From assembly GCF_009755605.1 (NCBI RefSeq), contig NZ_WPNZ01000004.1, forward strand, positions 248,001 to 312,000: 64,000 bases of DNA. Reading direction: 5' to 3'. A model generated the notes under the pieces. The model saw only the letters and a program-made list of their open reading frames with translations, made no database searches and had not been told where the DNA came from. Both the position numbers and the translations under genes were made by a program. This document shows positions 17,804 to 25,869 of the stretch, one piece after another. Within the stretch, counting starts at the first letter, position 1, and every line of letters starts with the position of its first letter. The DNA comes from Streptomyces typhae (lineage in GTDB: Bacteria; Actinomycetota; Actinomycetes; Streptomycetales; Streptomycetaceae).

Positions 17804-17830
17804 CGGACCCCGGGGCCTCCGGGAATCCGG

Positions 17831-17886
17831 GCAGAGCCGGGTGGGGGCGGACAAACGTACGTTTGTCCGCCCCCACCCGGCTCTGC
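17831..17886. terminator. 56-bp perfect palindrome, bidirectional terminator
   Basis: Left half 17831-17858 and right half 17859-17886 are exact reverse complements with no unpaired centre (ACGT/ACGT in the middle). It lies 28 bases after the thioredoxin stop and 9 bases before the LacI-family stop, so it can serve both convergent genes. No T-run is needed for Streptomyces terminators of this kind. A loopless 28-bp stem is unusual. Confidence 0.85.
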
Positions 17887-17894
17887 GCGTACGG

Positions 17895-18980
17895 TCAGCT
17901 CGACTCGCGGTGCACCACGCTCGCCCCGAGCACGTCGTGCACCTCGGGGCGCCCGCCGGGCTCGCGCACCACCCGGTCGACGAGCTCGGCCAGGCCGCGG
18001 CCCGACGGCAGCTCGATGCGCACGCTGCTCAGGCGGGGTCTCAGGAGCCGGGCCAGCATCAGGTCGTCGGCACCGACGACGGCGGTGTCCTCGGGGACGG
18101 CGACGCCGCGGTCCTGGAGCGCGCGCGTCAGGAGCATGGCGTAGTCGTCGTTGTACGCGAAGACGGCGTCGAGGCCGAGGGCGGACCAGCGGTCGGTGAG
18201 GTGGGCCGCGGAGTCCTCCGTGTACGCGAGCGGCAGCTCGGTCACCTCGCCGGCGGCGACGCCGCGCACGGCGGCGCGGACGCCGTCCAGACGCGGCCGC
18301 GAGAAGACTTCGAGTCCGGGTTCCTCGGGGACGACGACGCCGATGCGGCGGCGGCCACGGGCCAGCAGGTGCTCGGCGGCGGCGCGGCCGACCAGGCGCT
18401 GGTCCATCAGCAGGGCGTGCGCCCCCTCGGCCCGCTGCGGGCCGAGGGTGAAGACGGCCTTGGCGCCGGAGCGTTTGAGCACGGCGACACCGCGGGCGCC
18501 GAGCGCGGTGGCGTCGGGCGCGAGGACGGCCACCGGACGCAGTTCGGCCCAGGCGCGGGCCGCCTCCTCGCCGGTCAGGCCGAGGCTGCCGTACTGCACC
18601 ACCGTGTAGTCGAATCTGCTGAGGGCCCACTGGAGTTCGTTGAAGAACGCGCTGAACAGCGGCCCCACGGCGATCTGCGGTGTGGGCATGAGGACCATGC
18701 GGGAGTGCCCGGCACGCAGGCTGCGGGCGGCGGCGTGCGGGACGTAGCCGAGTTCCTTGGCCGCGGCGTGCACACGGCGGCGGGTCGGCTCGCTGATCCG
18801 GACGGCGCTGGTGTTGTTCAGGACATAGCTGACGGTGGCGCGCGAGACGCCGGCGAGGCGGGCGACGTCGGCGCTCGTCGGCACGGAGTGCGGCGTGCCC
18901 TGCGGCACGGAGTCGGGCGGGGGGCTCGGCGCAGCCGGCGCCGGGCCCGGCACGGGCTGCTGCTTCGGTATCTGCACCAT
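17895..18980 (-). CDS. LacI-family transcriptional regulator
   Basis: The 361-residue protein has an N-terminal DNA-binding domain at about residues 36-85 (SADVARLAGVSRATVSYVLN, then ELGYVPHAAARSL with the hinge helix). A periplasmic-binding-protein-like effector domain follows (GRRRIGVVVPEE, VFAYNDDYAMLL, AVVGADDLMLA). A proline-rich N-terminal extension of ~30 residues is unusual for the family. ATG 18980 (MVQIPKQQ) was chosen since longer starts give low-complexity sequence. LacI members usually repress sugar or nucleoside genes; the target here is not evident, as the divergent neighbour is an amidase. It probably also regulates itself. Confidence 0.92.
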   Translation of the reverse strand: MVQIPKQQPVPGPAPAAPSPPPDSVPQGTPHSVPTSADVARLAGVSRATVSYVLNNTSAVRISEPTRRRVHAAAKELGYVPHAAARSLRAGHSRMVLMPTPQIAVGPLFSAFFNELQWALSRFDYTVVQYGSLGLTGEEAARAWAELRPVAVLAPDATALGARGVAVLKRSGAKAVFTLGPQRAEGAHALLMDQRLVGRAAAEHLLARGRRRIGVVVPEEPGLEVFSRPRLDGVRAAVRGVAAGEVTELPLAYTEDSAAHLTDRWSALGLDAVFAYNDDYAMLLTRALQDRGVAVPEDTAVVGADDLMLARLLRPRLSSVRIELPSGRGLAELVDRVVREPGGRPEVHDVLGASVVHRESS

Positions 18981-19357
18981 GACGCCCGCAATCCTTCCAG
19001 ACGGACCCGGGGCGCACCCAGGCGGGCGCGGGGGCGCTGCCGGGCAGGCGGCGGGGCACGGCCGCGCACACCGTCCTGCCTGGTCGCGCACCTCGTCACG
19101 CACGCCCGCAGCGGCGCACACACGGCCCCGGCAGGGGGTCGCGCGCCGCCCCCGCGCGCCGTCACGGGGGTCGCCGCGCCCGACGGTCGGCGTGAACTCC
19201 TCCGCGCGGATGGCGCGTTGGGGCGCCGGAGGCTACCGTGCGGTCACCTGTCCACCCACCTGCCCACCTGCACACCCGCCCAGTCGTCGGCACACCCACC
19301 GGTCACCTGCACACCCGCCCGGTCAACGGCAAGCTCTCCCGAACGAAGGTGCCCCCC
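18981..19357. promoter_or_regulatory. Divergent region between LacI regulator and amidase
   Basis: These 377 bases should hold promoters for both genes. ACCTGCACACCCGCCC occurs twice (19266-19281 and 19305-19320) just before the amidase, with further ACCTG-CCACC words at 19249-19268. No palindromic LacI-type operator with a central CG is obvious. The rest is C-rich and unremarkable. Confidence 0.4.
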
Positions 19358-20779
19358 ATGACCGCCGACCGTTCCCCGGGACTCGCGGAGACCGCCCGCG
19401 CCCTCGCCGCGGGTGAGGTGTCCGCACGGGAGTCGACCGAGCGGGCGCTCGCCCGGATCGAGGCGGCGCAGCCCGTGCTCAACGCGTTCCGGGTGGTGCG
19501 CGCCGAGGCCGCGCGGGCCGAAGCGGACGCGGCGGACCGGCAGTTGGCGGCGGGTGTGCGGGCGCCGCTGCTCGGTGTGCCGGTGGCCGTGAAGGACGAC
19601 ACCGACGTGGCAGGTGAGCCCACCGCGTTCGGCTGCCCGGGGACCTTCCCGCCGCAGGCCGAGGACGCGGAGGCGGTGCGCAGGCTGCGGGCCGCGGGCG
19701 CGGTCGTCGTCGGCAAGACCAACACGTGCGAGCTGGGGCAGTGGCCGTTCACGGAGGGCCCGGCGTTCGGCGACACCCGCAACCCGTGGCACACCGGGCA
19801 CACCCCGGGCGGCTCATCGGGGGGTTCGGCGGCGGCGGTGGCCGCGGGCCTCGTGCCCGCCGCGCTCGGCTCGGACGGCGCCGGGTCGGTGCGGATACCG
19901 GCGGCGTGGACGCATCTGGTCGGGATCAAGCCGCAGCGCGGGCGCATCTCGACCTGGCCGTGGCCGGAGGCGTTCAACGGCATCACCGTCAACGGCCCGC
20001 TGGCCCGCACCGTCGCCGACGCCGCGCTGCTCCTTGACGCGGCCTGCGGCAACCACGAGGACGACCTGCACCAGCCGGCACCCATCCGGGCGGCGGACGC
20101 GGCCCGGCGCGACCCGGGGCGGCTGCGGATCGCCCTGTCGCTGCGCATGCCCTTCACCGCCACGCCGAAGCGGCTGCACCCGCTGGTGCACGGCAAGGTC
20201 CTCGGGCTCGCGGAGCGCCTCGCCGCGCTCGGCCACGAGGTGACGGAGGCCGATCCGCGCTACGGCCAGATCGGCCTGGCCTTCGTGCCGCGGGCCACGG
20301 CGGGCGTCGCCGACTGGGTGCGCCGGGTGCCGGACCCCTCGCTGCTCGACCCGCGCACGAAGGAGGCCGCCCGCCTCGGCCGCCTCCTCGGCGGCGCGCC
20401 GCTGCGGCTCTCGCGGCGCGCCGAGGCGACGCTGCACCGCCGCGTCGGCGCCGTCTTCGACACGTACGACGTGGTGCTCGCGCCGACGACGGCGACCCCG
20501 CCGCCCCGCGTGGGCACCATGGCCGAGCTGAGCGGCTGGCGCACCGACCAGGCGATGATCGCGGCGTGCCCGTACGCGTGGCCGTGGAACGTCCTCGGCT
20601 GGCCCGGCGTGAACGTGCCCGCGGGCCGGGTCGCGGGCGGTCTGCCCGTCGGCGCCCAACTCCTCGGCCCCGCGGGCAGCGAACCCCTGCTCATCTCGCT
20701 CGCCGCCCAGTTGGAGGACGACCTGCGCTGGCACGAGCACTGGCCCGAGCCGCTCGCCGACACCCGGGCCGCACCCTGA
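19358..20779 (+). CDS. Amidase signature family hydrolase
   Basis: The 473-residue protein has the Ser-cisSer-Lys triad of amidases: the Lys in GVPVAVKDDTD (about residue 79), the cis-Ser and nucleophile region in TPGGSSGGSAAAVAAG (about 149-164) and GSDGAGSVRIPAAW. It hydrolyses a C-N amide bond; the substrate is not predictable, and the family includes GatA-like, indoleacetamide and aryl amidases. The absence of gatB/gatC neighbours argues against tRNA amidotransferase. ATG 19358 follows GAAGG at about 8 bases. A second, distantly related amidase lies at about 31.6-33.1 kb. Confidence 0.92.
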   Translation: MTADRSPGLAETARALAAGEVSARESTERALARIEAAQPVLNAFRVVRAEAARAEADAADRQLAAGVRAPLLGVPVAVKDDTDVAGEPTAFGCPGTFPPQAEDAEAVRRLRAAGAVVVGKTNTCELGQWPFTEGPAFGDTRNPWHTGHTPGGSSGGSAAAVAAGLVPAALGSDGAGSVRIPAAWTHLVGIKPQRGRISTWPWPEAFNGITVNGPLARTVADAALLLDAACGNHEDDLHQPAPIRAADAARRDPGRLRIALSLRMPFTATPKRLHPLVHGKVLGLAERLAALGHEVTEADPRYGQIGLAFVPRATAGVADWVRRVPDPSLLDPRTKEAARLGRLLGGAPLRLSRRAEATLHRRVGAVFDTYDVVLAPTTATPPPRVGTMAELSGWRTDQAMIAACPYAWPWNVLGWPGVNVPAGRVAGGLPVGAQLLGPAGSEPLLISLAAQLEDDLRWHEHWPEPLADTRAAP

Positions 20780-20860
20780 AACAGCCACTCTGTAACCGGC
20801 AATCGGCACCTTGAAACCGGAAAGCGGTGAAAAACCTGTGCGCACGCGCGCCCGTGCGCC

Positions 20861-20866
20861 TAACGT
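20861..20866 (+). promoter_or_regulatory. Candidate -10 box of a leaderless promoter
   Basis: TAACGT fits the TAnnnT pattern of Streptomyces housekeeping promoters and ends 7 bases before GTG 20874. Transcription would start at or next to the start codon, and no Shine-Dalgarno sequence is seen in that gap. No clear -35 box was found. Confidence 0.4.
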
Positions 20867-20873
20867 CCAGAAC

Positions 20874-21230
20874 GTGCAGATCTACGAACTCCACATCCAC
20901 GGATGCGCCGGGACGGACGAGGCGCTGGCCCTTCAGGAGCCCCTGGCCCGGCTGCTGTGTCCCGTAGAGGACCACGAGGGCCCCTGCGAGGTGCCGTGGG
21001 GCTGCACGCTGCGCGACGAGCCGCGCGAGGACGGGCCGCAGGACGATCCCGACGAGTGCGTCCTCGTGCTCGGCATCTTCGCGGACGCGCGGAAGGCCGA
21101 TGAGGTCCTCGCGCGAGTACGGGCGTTCGTCGGCGCCGCGCACCGGGTGGTGCTCCGCGACGCCGTCACGGACACCTTCGACGAGCTGGCGGAGCAGTAC
21201 CGCATCGAGCAGGGCCTGGGCACGGCCTGA
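20874..21230 (+). CDS. Small conserved-type protein of unknown function
   Basis: The 118-residue product starts VQIYELHIHGCAGTDEAL. It has an acidic middle (DEPREDGPQDDPDECV) and a C-terminal alpha/beta-looking part (VLVLGIFADARKADEVLARV; VLRDAVTDTFDELAEQY). Four cysteines are present but not in a known zinc motif. I do not recognise the family. The GTG at 20874 is chosen because a -10-like box sits 7 bases upstream; an in-frame start at 20811 would add 21 residues without a clear ribosome site. It ends 15 bases before the convergent TIGR02452 gene. Confidence 0.65.
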   Translation: MQIYELHIHGCAGTDEALALQEPLARLLCPVEDHEGPCEVPWGCTLRDEPREDGPQDDPDECVLVLGIFADARKADEVLARVRAFVGAAHRVVLRDAVTDTFDELAEQYRIEQGLGTA

Positions 21231-21245
21231 GCCGGGCCGACGCCC

Positions 21246-22073
21246 TCACCCGCCGGACGCGAAGGCGCGCTCGAACGCGGCGCGTGTCGCGGTGTCCCCG
21301 CTCCGGTCGAGCACCCCGAACACCACGTGGTCGAAGTAGCCCGCGAACCGCCCCGGCGCCCGCAGGAGCGCGTGGAAGGCCGCGGCGACCTGGGCGGGGT
21401 CGTTCCGGAAGACCCCGCAGCCCCACGCGCCGAGGACGAGCCGCCGGTGGCCGTGGGCCGCGGCGGTCTCCAGGACGCGTTCCGCCCTGACGGCCAGCGC
21501 CCGCGGCAGCGCGGCGGCCCGCTCGGGTGCCGTGCGCCGCACCACGCCCGCGTTGGGCGCGGGCGAGGTGAGGAATCCGGCCACGTACGGCACCTCCAGG
21601 AGCCTGCCCCGGTCGTCGCGGAAGACGGGGACGGCGGGCGCGTGGATGACGCGGTCGCTGTAGAAGGGATCGAGGTGCGCGCGGTGGTGGTCGTAGAAGC
21701 CGCGCTGCTCCAGGAGGCAGGCGTACAGCGCGGAGGAGCGGCACAGCGCCTCCTCCTGCGCCTGTGCGCCGTTCAAAAAGCCGCCGCCGGGATTGCGTGC
21801 GGAGGCGAAGTTCAGGACGGCCGCCGGACCCCCGCCGGTGGTGTGCAGGCGGTGTGCGGCCTCCAGGCTGGACTCGCCGGTGACCTCGACGGTCGTCGCC
21901 ACCTGGGCCCGCGCGGGGACGCCGACGGGCTCAGGGCCGTGCAGGCTGGTGCCCGCGCGCGCGGCGGACACCGCGTCCGCGAGCGCGACGTGCCGGCCGC
22001 CGGGGGTCGTGTACCCGCCGGCCGCGACGATGTCCACCGTCTCCTGCGCGATCCCGCGCAGCCGCGCGCTCAC
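21246..22073 (-). CDS. TIGR02452 family protein (microbial PARG-like macrodomain)
   Basis: The 275-residue protein has the layout of the TIGR02452 family, related to bacterial poly(ADP-ribose) glycohydrolases. VLNFASARNPGGGFLNGAQAQEEALCRSS (about residues 87-115; the GGGF loop and following EE motif) matches the PARG catalytic GGG-x6-8-QEE signature. LVLGAWGCGVFRNDPAQVAAAF resembles the macrodomain phosphate-binding loop. It would remove ADP-ribose from a target; the actual target is unknown. GTG 22073 was chosen because residues from there (SARLRGIAQETVDIV) fit the family start. It is divergent from the ergothioneine operon. Confidence 0.85.
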   Translation of the reverse strand: MSARLRGIAQETVDIVAAGGYTTPGGRHVALADAVSAARAGTSLHGPEPVGVPARAQVATTVEVTGESSLEAAHRLHTTGGGPAAVLNFASARNPGGGFLNGAQAQEEALCRSSALYACLLEQRGFYDHHRAHLDPFYSDRVIHAPAVPVFRDDRGRLLEVPYVAGFLTSPAPNAGVVRRTAPERAAALPRALAVRAERVLETAAAHGHRRLVLGAWGCGVFRNDPAQVAAAFHALLRAPGRFAGYFDHVVFGVLDRSGDTATRAAFERAFASGG

Positions 22074-22353
22074 GGCCGCGCCCCCGCCCCGGCACCCGCG
22101 GCAGCACTCGGCGAGCCGGGCGCCCCACCGGACAGCGTGCTGGGCACGACCCCCGTGGCCACAGGGACCACGTGGGTCCCACTGATCTCCCCCGTGTCGA
22201 ACATGAACAGATGGTGTGCCGGGTCCCACAGCCATCGCAACAGTATTTACCGGCCACGCGGGCAGTCTTGTGCGAAATAGCTTCAAGGTCTTGGGTGTTA
22301 CGAGCGCTGCCGGGCAGTCCGCCCGTGCAGGCCGGAACAGGAGGATCCCCGAC

Positions 22354-23706
22354 ATGCCAGAGGGAGACTGTACGGAACGCCCCGCGCGGCTCGGCCGAGC
22401 CGTGACGGAGGCGGAGATCGAGGCTCTGGTGCGCGGCATCTGTTTCAAGACGGGGCCGCCCGCCGTGACCGGTGTGGAGCTGGAATGGCTTCTGCACCGA
22501 CCGGACGCACCCGATGCCCCCGTGACGTCCGCCCGCGTCGAAGCCGCCCGCGCGGCTCTCGCGACGAAGTCCCTGCACTCGGCGGTCACCGTCGAACCCG
22601 GCGGCCAGCTGGAGCTCAGCTCGCTGCCCGCCGCCTCGCTCATGGAGTGCACAGCAGCCGTATCGGCCGATCTGGCCGTCGTGCGCGACACCCTGAGACC
22701 CCTTGATCTGACCCTCACCGGCCTCGGCGCCGACCCCTGGCGCGCGCCGAGCCGCATCCTGCACGAGCCGCGCTACGACGCCATGGAGTGCTGGTTCGAC
22801 CGCGCGGGTGACGCCGGGCGCCGGATGATGTGCTCCACGGCGTCGGTACAGATCTGCCTCGACGCGGGCTACGAGGAGCCGGGCCCCCTCGGCTACGCCC
22901 GCCGCTGGCGGCTCGCGCATCTGCTCGGGCCCGTCCTGGTCGCCGCGTTCGCCAACTCCCCGCTCCAGGAGGGCAGGCCCACCGGCTGGCGCTCCACCCG
23001 GCAGGCGGTGTGGGCGGGCATCGACCCCGGCAGGTCGGGGGCGCCCGCGCTCGACGAGGAGCCGCGGGCGGCCTGGTCGCGGCACGCCCTTGACGCACCG
23101 GTGATGTGCGTGCGGGCCGAGCCGGGTGACAGCGCGCCGTGGCTGGTGCCCGAGGGTCTGACCCTGCGGTCCTGGGCCCGCTCCGGAGCGCCCCGCGCGC
23201 CCACCCGGGACGACCTCGACTACCACCTGACGACGCTGTTCCCGCCGGTCAGACCGCGCGGGCACCTGGAGCTGCGGATGGTCGACGCGCAGCCGGGCGA
23301 CGACGGGTGGATCGTGCCGCTCGCGGTGACCTGCGCGCTGTTCGACGACGCGGAGGCCGCCGAGACGGCCTACCGCACCGTCAAGCCGCTGGCCGAGCGC
23401 GCGGGGGCCGTGCCGCCGCCGCACAGCCCGCTGTGGCTGGACGCGGCAAGGCACGGCCTCGCCGATCCGGAGCTGCACGAGGCCGCCGTCGTCTGCTTCG
23501 CCGCCGCGCTCGACGCGCTGCCGCGGCTCGGCGCCGACCGGCAGGTGCTCGCGGCCGTCGCCGCGTACGCCGAGCGGTACGTCGCCCGGGGCCGCTGCCC
23601 CGCCGACGACCTGCTCGACGGCCTGCCCGACGGCGAGCCCGCACACGGGACGCACACGGGACTTGGGACACCCCTCCCGGGAAGGACGCACACCGATGAC
23701 CGGTGA
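22354..23706 (+). CDS. egtA: Ergothioneine biosynthesis glutamate-cysteine ligase EgtA
   Basis: The 450-residue enzyme belongs to the GCS2 family and makes gamma-glutamylcysteine from glutamate, cysteine and ATP, the first step of ergothioneine synthesis in the mycobacterial-type pathway. Visible elements are GVELEWLLHRP (glutamate/ATP lobe, about residues 42-52), EPGGQLELSSLP, the metal/ATP segment around MMCSTASVQICLDAG, and HLELRMVDAQPGDDGW. ATG 22354 is preceded by GGAGGA. The last 11 bases overlap egtB in another frame, so the four egt genes form one coupled operon. The 280-base region upstream, shared with a divergent gene, must hold the promoter. Confidence 0.95.
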   Translation: MPEGDCTERPARLGRAVTEAEIEALVRGICFKTGPPAVTGVELEWLLHRPDAPDAPVTSARVEAARAALATKSLHSAVTVEPGGQLELSSLPAASLMECTAAVSADLAVVRDTLRPLDLTLTGLGADPWRAPSRILHEPRYDAMECWFDRAGDAGRRMMCSTASVQICLDAGYEEPGPLGYARRWRLAHLLGPVLVAAFANSPLQEGRPTGWRSTRQAVWAGIDPGRSGAPALDEEPRAAWSRHALDAPVMCVRAEPGDSAPWLVPEGLTLRSWARSGAPRAPTRDDLDYHLTTLFPPVRPRGHLELRMVDAQPGDDGWIVPLAVTCALFDDAEAAETAYRTVKPLAERAGAVPPPHSPLWLDAARHGLADPELHEAAVVCFAAALDALPRLGADRQVLAAVAAYAERYVARGRCPADDLLDGLPDGEPAHGTHTGLGTPLPGRTHTDDR

Positions 23707-25114
23707 CAGGACCGGAATCCAGCACGACGCCACGACCCACCCCCACCGCCCCCACGACCCCCACGACCCCCACGACCAGGACGTCGCCACCGACCCCGAA
23801 GCGCTGCGGGCGCGGGCGCGGACCGCGCTGCTCGCCGCCCGGGAGCGCACCGCGCTGCTCACGTCCTGCGTCGAGGACCCCGAACTGACCGCACAGCACT
23901 CGCCGTTGATGTCACCGCTGGTGTGGGACCTCGCGCACATCGGCAACCAGGAGGAGCAGTGGCTGCTGCGCGCCGTCGGCGGCCGCGACGCGCTGCGACC
24001 CGAGATCGACTCGCTGTACGACGCCTTCGAGCACCCGCGGGCCACCCGTCCCTCGCTGCCGCTGCTCGCGCCGCAGGAGGCACGCCGCTACGCCGCCGAC
24101 GTGCGCGGCCGTGCCCTCGACGTCCTGGAGAGCACACCGTTCCACGGCTCGCGGCTCACCGACGCGGGCTTCGCCTTCGGGATGATCGCGCAGCACGAGC
24201 AGCAGCACGACGAGACCATGCTGATCACCCATCAGCTGCGCGCGGGCGCCCCCGCGCTCACCGCCCCCGAGCCGGAGCCCGCTCCCGCTTTCACCGGCCC
24301 CGCCGAGGTCCTGGTCCCCGGCGGCCCGTTCCACATGGGCACGACGACGGAGCCGTGGGCGCTCGACAACGAACGGCCCGCGCACCGGCAGTTCGTGCCG
24401 CCGTTCTTCCTCGACACCACGCCGGTCACCAATGGCGCGTACCGGCGCTTCGTCGACGCGGGCGGCTACGACGACCCGCGCTGGTGGGACGAGCGCGGCT
24501 GGGAGACCGTACGCCGCAACAAGCTGACCGCGCCGCTGTTCTGGCGGCGTGAGGCGGGCCAGTGGCTGCGGCGCCGCTTCGGCCACGTCGAGCCGGTACC
24601 GGACGACGAGCCGGTGCTGCACGTGAGCTGGTACGAGGCGGACGCCTACGCGCGCTGGGCCGGGCGGCGGCTGCCCACGGAGGCCGAGTGGGAGAAGGCC
24701 GCCCGCCACCAGCCCGGCGAGGACCGCTCGACGCGCTATCCGTGGGGGGACGCGGAGCCGACGCCGGACCGCGCCAACCTGGGCCAGCGGCATCTGCGTC
24801 CGGCGCCCGCGGGCAGCTATCCGCGGGGCGCGTCGCCGCTCGGCATCCGGCAGCTGATCGGCGACGTGTGGGAGTGGACGGCGAGCGACTTCCTGCCCTA
24901 TCCGGGCTTCGTCGCCTTCCCCTACCGGGAGTACTCGGAGGTCTTCTTCGGCGGCGACTACAAGGTGCTGCGCGGCGGCGCCTTCTCCGTGGACGCCGTC
25001 GCCTGCCGCGGCACGTTCCGCAACTGGGACCACCCGGTGCGGCGGCAGATATTCTCCGGCTTCCGCACGGCGCGCGACCTGACGGCCGCCGAGACCGCCG
25101 CGGGGCTCGCCTGA
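23696..25114 (+). CDS. egtB: Ergothioneine synthase EgtB (sulfoxide synthase)
   Basis: The 472-residue non-haem iron enzyme joins gamma-glutamylcysteine to trimethylhistidine by oxidative C-S bond formation. The N-terminal DinB-like domain supplies the iron ligands: a His in WDLAHIGNQEEQW (about residue 82) and HEQQHDETM (about 167-175). The C-terminal FGE-sulfatase domain has VPGGPFHMGT, NERPAHRQFVPPFFLDTTPV, LPTEAEWEKAARH and GDVWEWT. An N-terminal tail contains His-Asp-Pro triplets (PHDPHDPHDQ, about 21-30) encoded by a 9-bp tandem repeat, which is not a family feature. It overlaps egtA by 11 bases and egtC by one base (TGATG). Confidence 0.95.
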   Translation: MTGDRTGIQHDATTHPHRPHDPHDPHDQDVATDPEALRARARTALLAARERTALLTSCVEDPELTAQHSPLMSPLVWDLAHIGNQEEQWLLRAVGGRDALRPEIDSLYDAFEHPRATRPSLPLLAPQEARRYAADVRGRALDVLESTPFHGSRLTDAGFAFGMIAQHEQQHDETMLITHQLRAGAPALTAPEPEPAPAFTGPAEVLVPGGPFHMGTTTEPWALDNERPAHRQFVPPFFLDTTPVTNGAYRRFVDAGGYDDPRWWDERGWETVRRNKLTAPLFWRREAGQWLRRRFGHVEPVPDDEPVLHVSWYEADAYARWAGRRLPTEAEWEKAARHQPGEDRSTRYPWGDAEPTPDRANLGQRHLRPAPAGSYPRGASPLGIRQLIGDVWEWTASDFLPYPGFVAFPYREYSEVFFGGDYKVLRGGAFSVDAVACRGTFRNWDHPVRRQIFSGFRTARDLTAAETAAGLA

Positions 25115-25869
25115 TGTGCCGTCACCTCGCCTTCGTGGGCGAGCCCGAGAGCCTCGGCGCGCTGCTCGTGTCGCCCCCGCACAGCCTCTTCCGGCAGTCG
25201 TGGGCGCCCCGCAGACAGCGGTACGGGACGGTCAACGCGGACGGTTTCGGCGTGGGCTGGTACGCGGACGGCGATCCGGTGCCGGCGCGTTACCGCAGGG
25301 CCGGCCCGATCTGGGCCGACCAGTCGTTCGCCGACCTCGCCCGCGTGGTGCGCTCGGCGGCGGTGCTCGCCGCCGTGCGCGACGCCACCGAGGCGGGCGC
25401 GGACGGGGAGGCCGCGGCGGCACCGTTCGGCTCGGGGCCGTGGCTGTTCAGCCACAACGGCGCGGTGTCCGGCTGGCCCGGCACGCTGGCGCGGGTCGCG
25501 ACCGCGCTGCCGCCCGCCGACCTGCTGTCCCTGGAGGCGCGCTGCGACTCCGCCCTGGTGTGGGCCCTGGTCCTGGAGCGGCTGCGGCGCGGCGACGCCA
25601 TGGCGCAGGCGCTCGCCGACGTCACCGTCGAGGTCGCCGGGGCCGCGCCGGGCTCCCGGCTGAACCTGCTGCTCACCGACGGCGAGACCATCGCCGCCAC
25701 GGCCTGGGGCGACACCCTGTGGTACCGCGCCGACCCCGGCCGGAGCACCGTCGTGGCCTCCGAGCCCTGCGACGAGGACCCGCGCTGGCGCGAGGTGCCC
25801 GACCGCACCCTGCTGGCCGCCGGCCGCACCGACATCCTGCTGACCCCGCTCAAGGAGCCCACCGCGTGA
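25114..25869 (+). CDS. egtC: Ergothioneine amidohydrolase EgtC
   Basis: The 251-residue enzyme removes the gamma-glutamyl group from the EgtB product. It is a class II (Ntn-type) glutamine amidotransferase-like hydrolase: after removal of Met1, Cys2 in MCRHLAFVG is the nucleophile, and WLFSHNGAVSGW and NADGFGVGWY form the substrate pocket. SRLNLLLTDG and VVASEPCDEDPRW are typical of the fold. The ATG shares its A with the egtB stop (TGATG) and the gene overlaps egtD by four bases. Confidence 0.94.
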   Translation: MCRHLAFVGEPESLGALLVSPPHSLFRQSWAPRRQRYGTVNADGFGVGWYADGDPVPARYRRAGPIWADQSFADLARVVRSAAVLAAVRDATEAGADGEAAAAPFGSGPWLFSHNGAVSGWPGTLARVATALPPADLLSLEARCDSALVWALVLERLRRGDAMAQALADVTVEVAGAAPGSRLNLLLTDGETIAATAWGDTLWYRADPGRSTVVASEPCDEDPRWREVPDRTLLAAGRTDILLTPLKEPTA

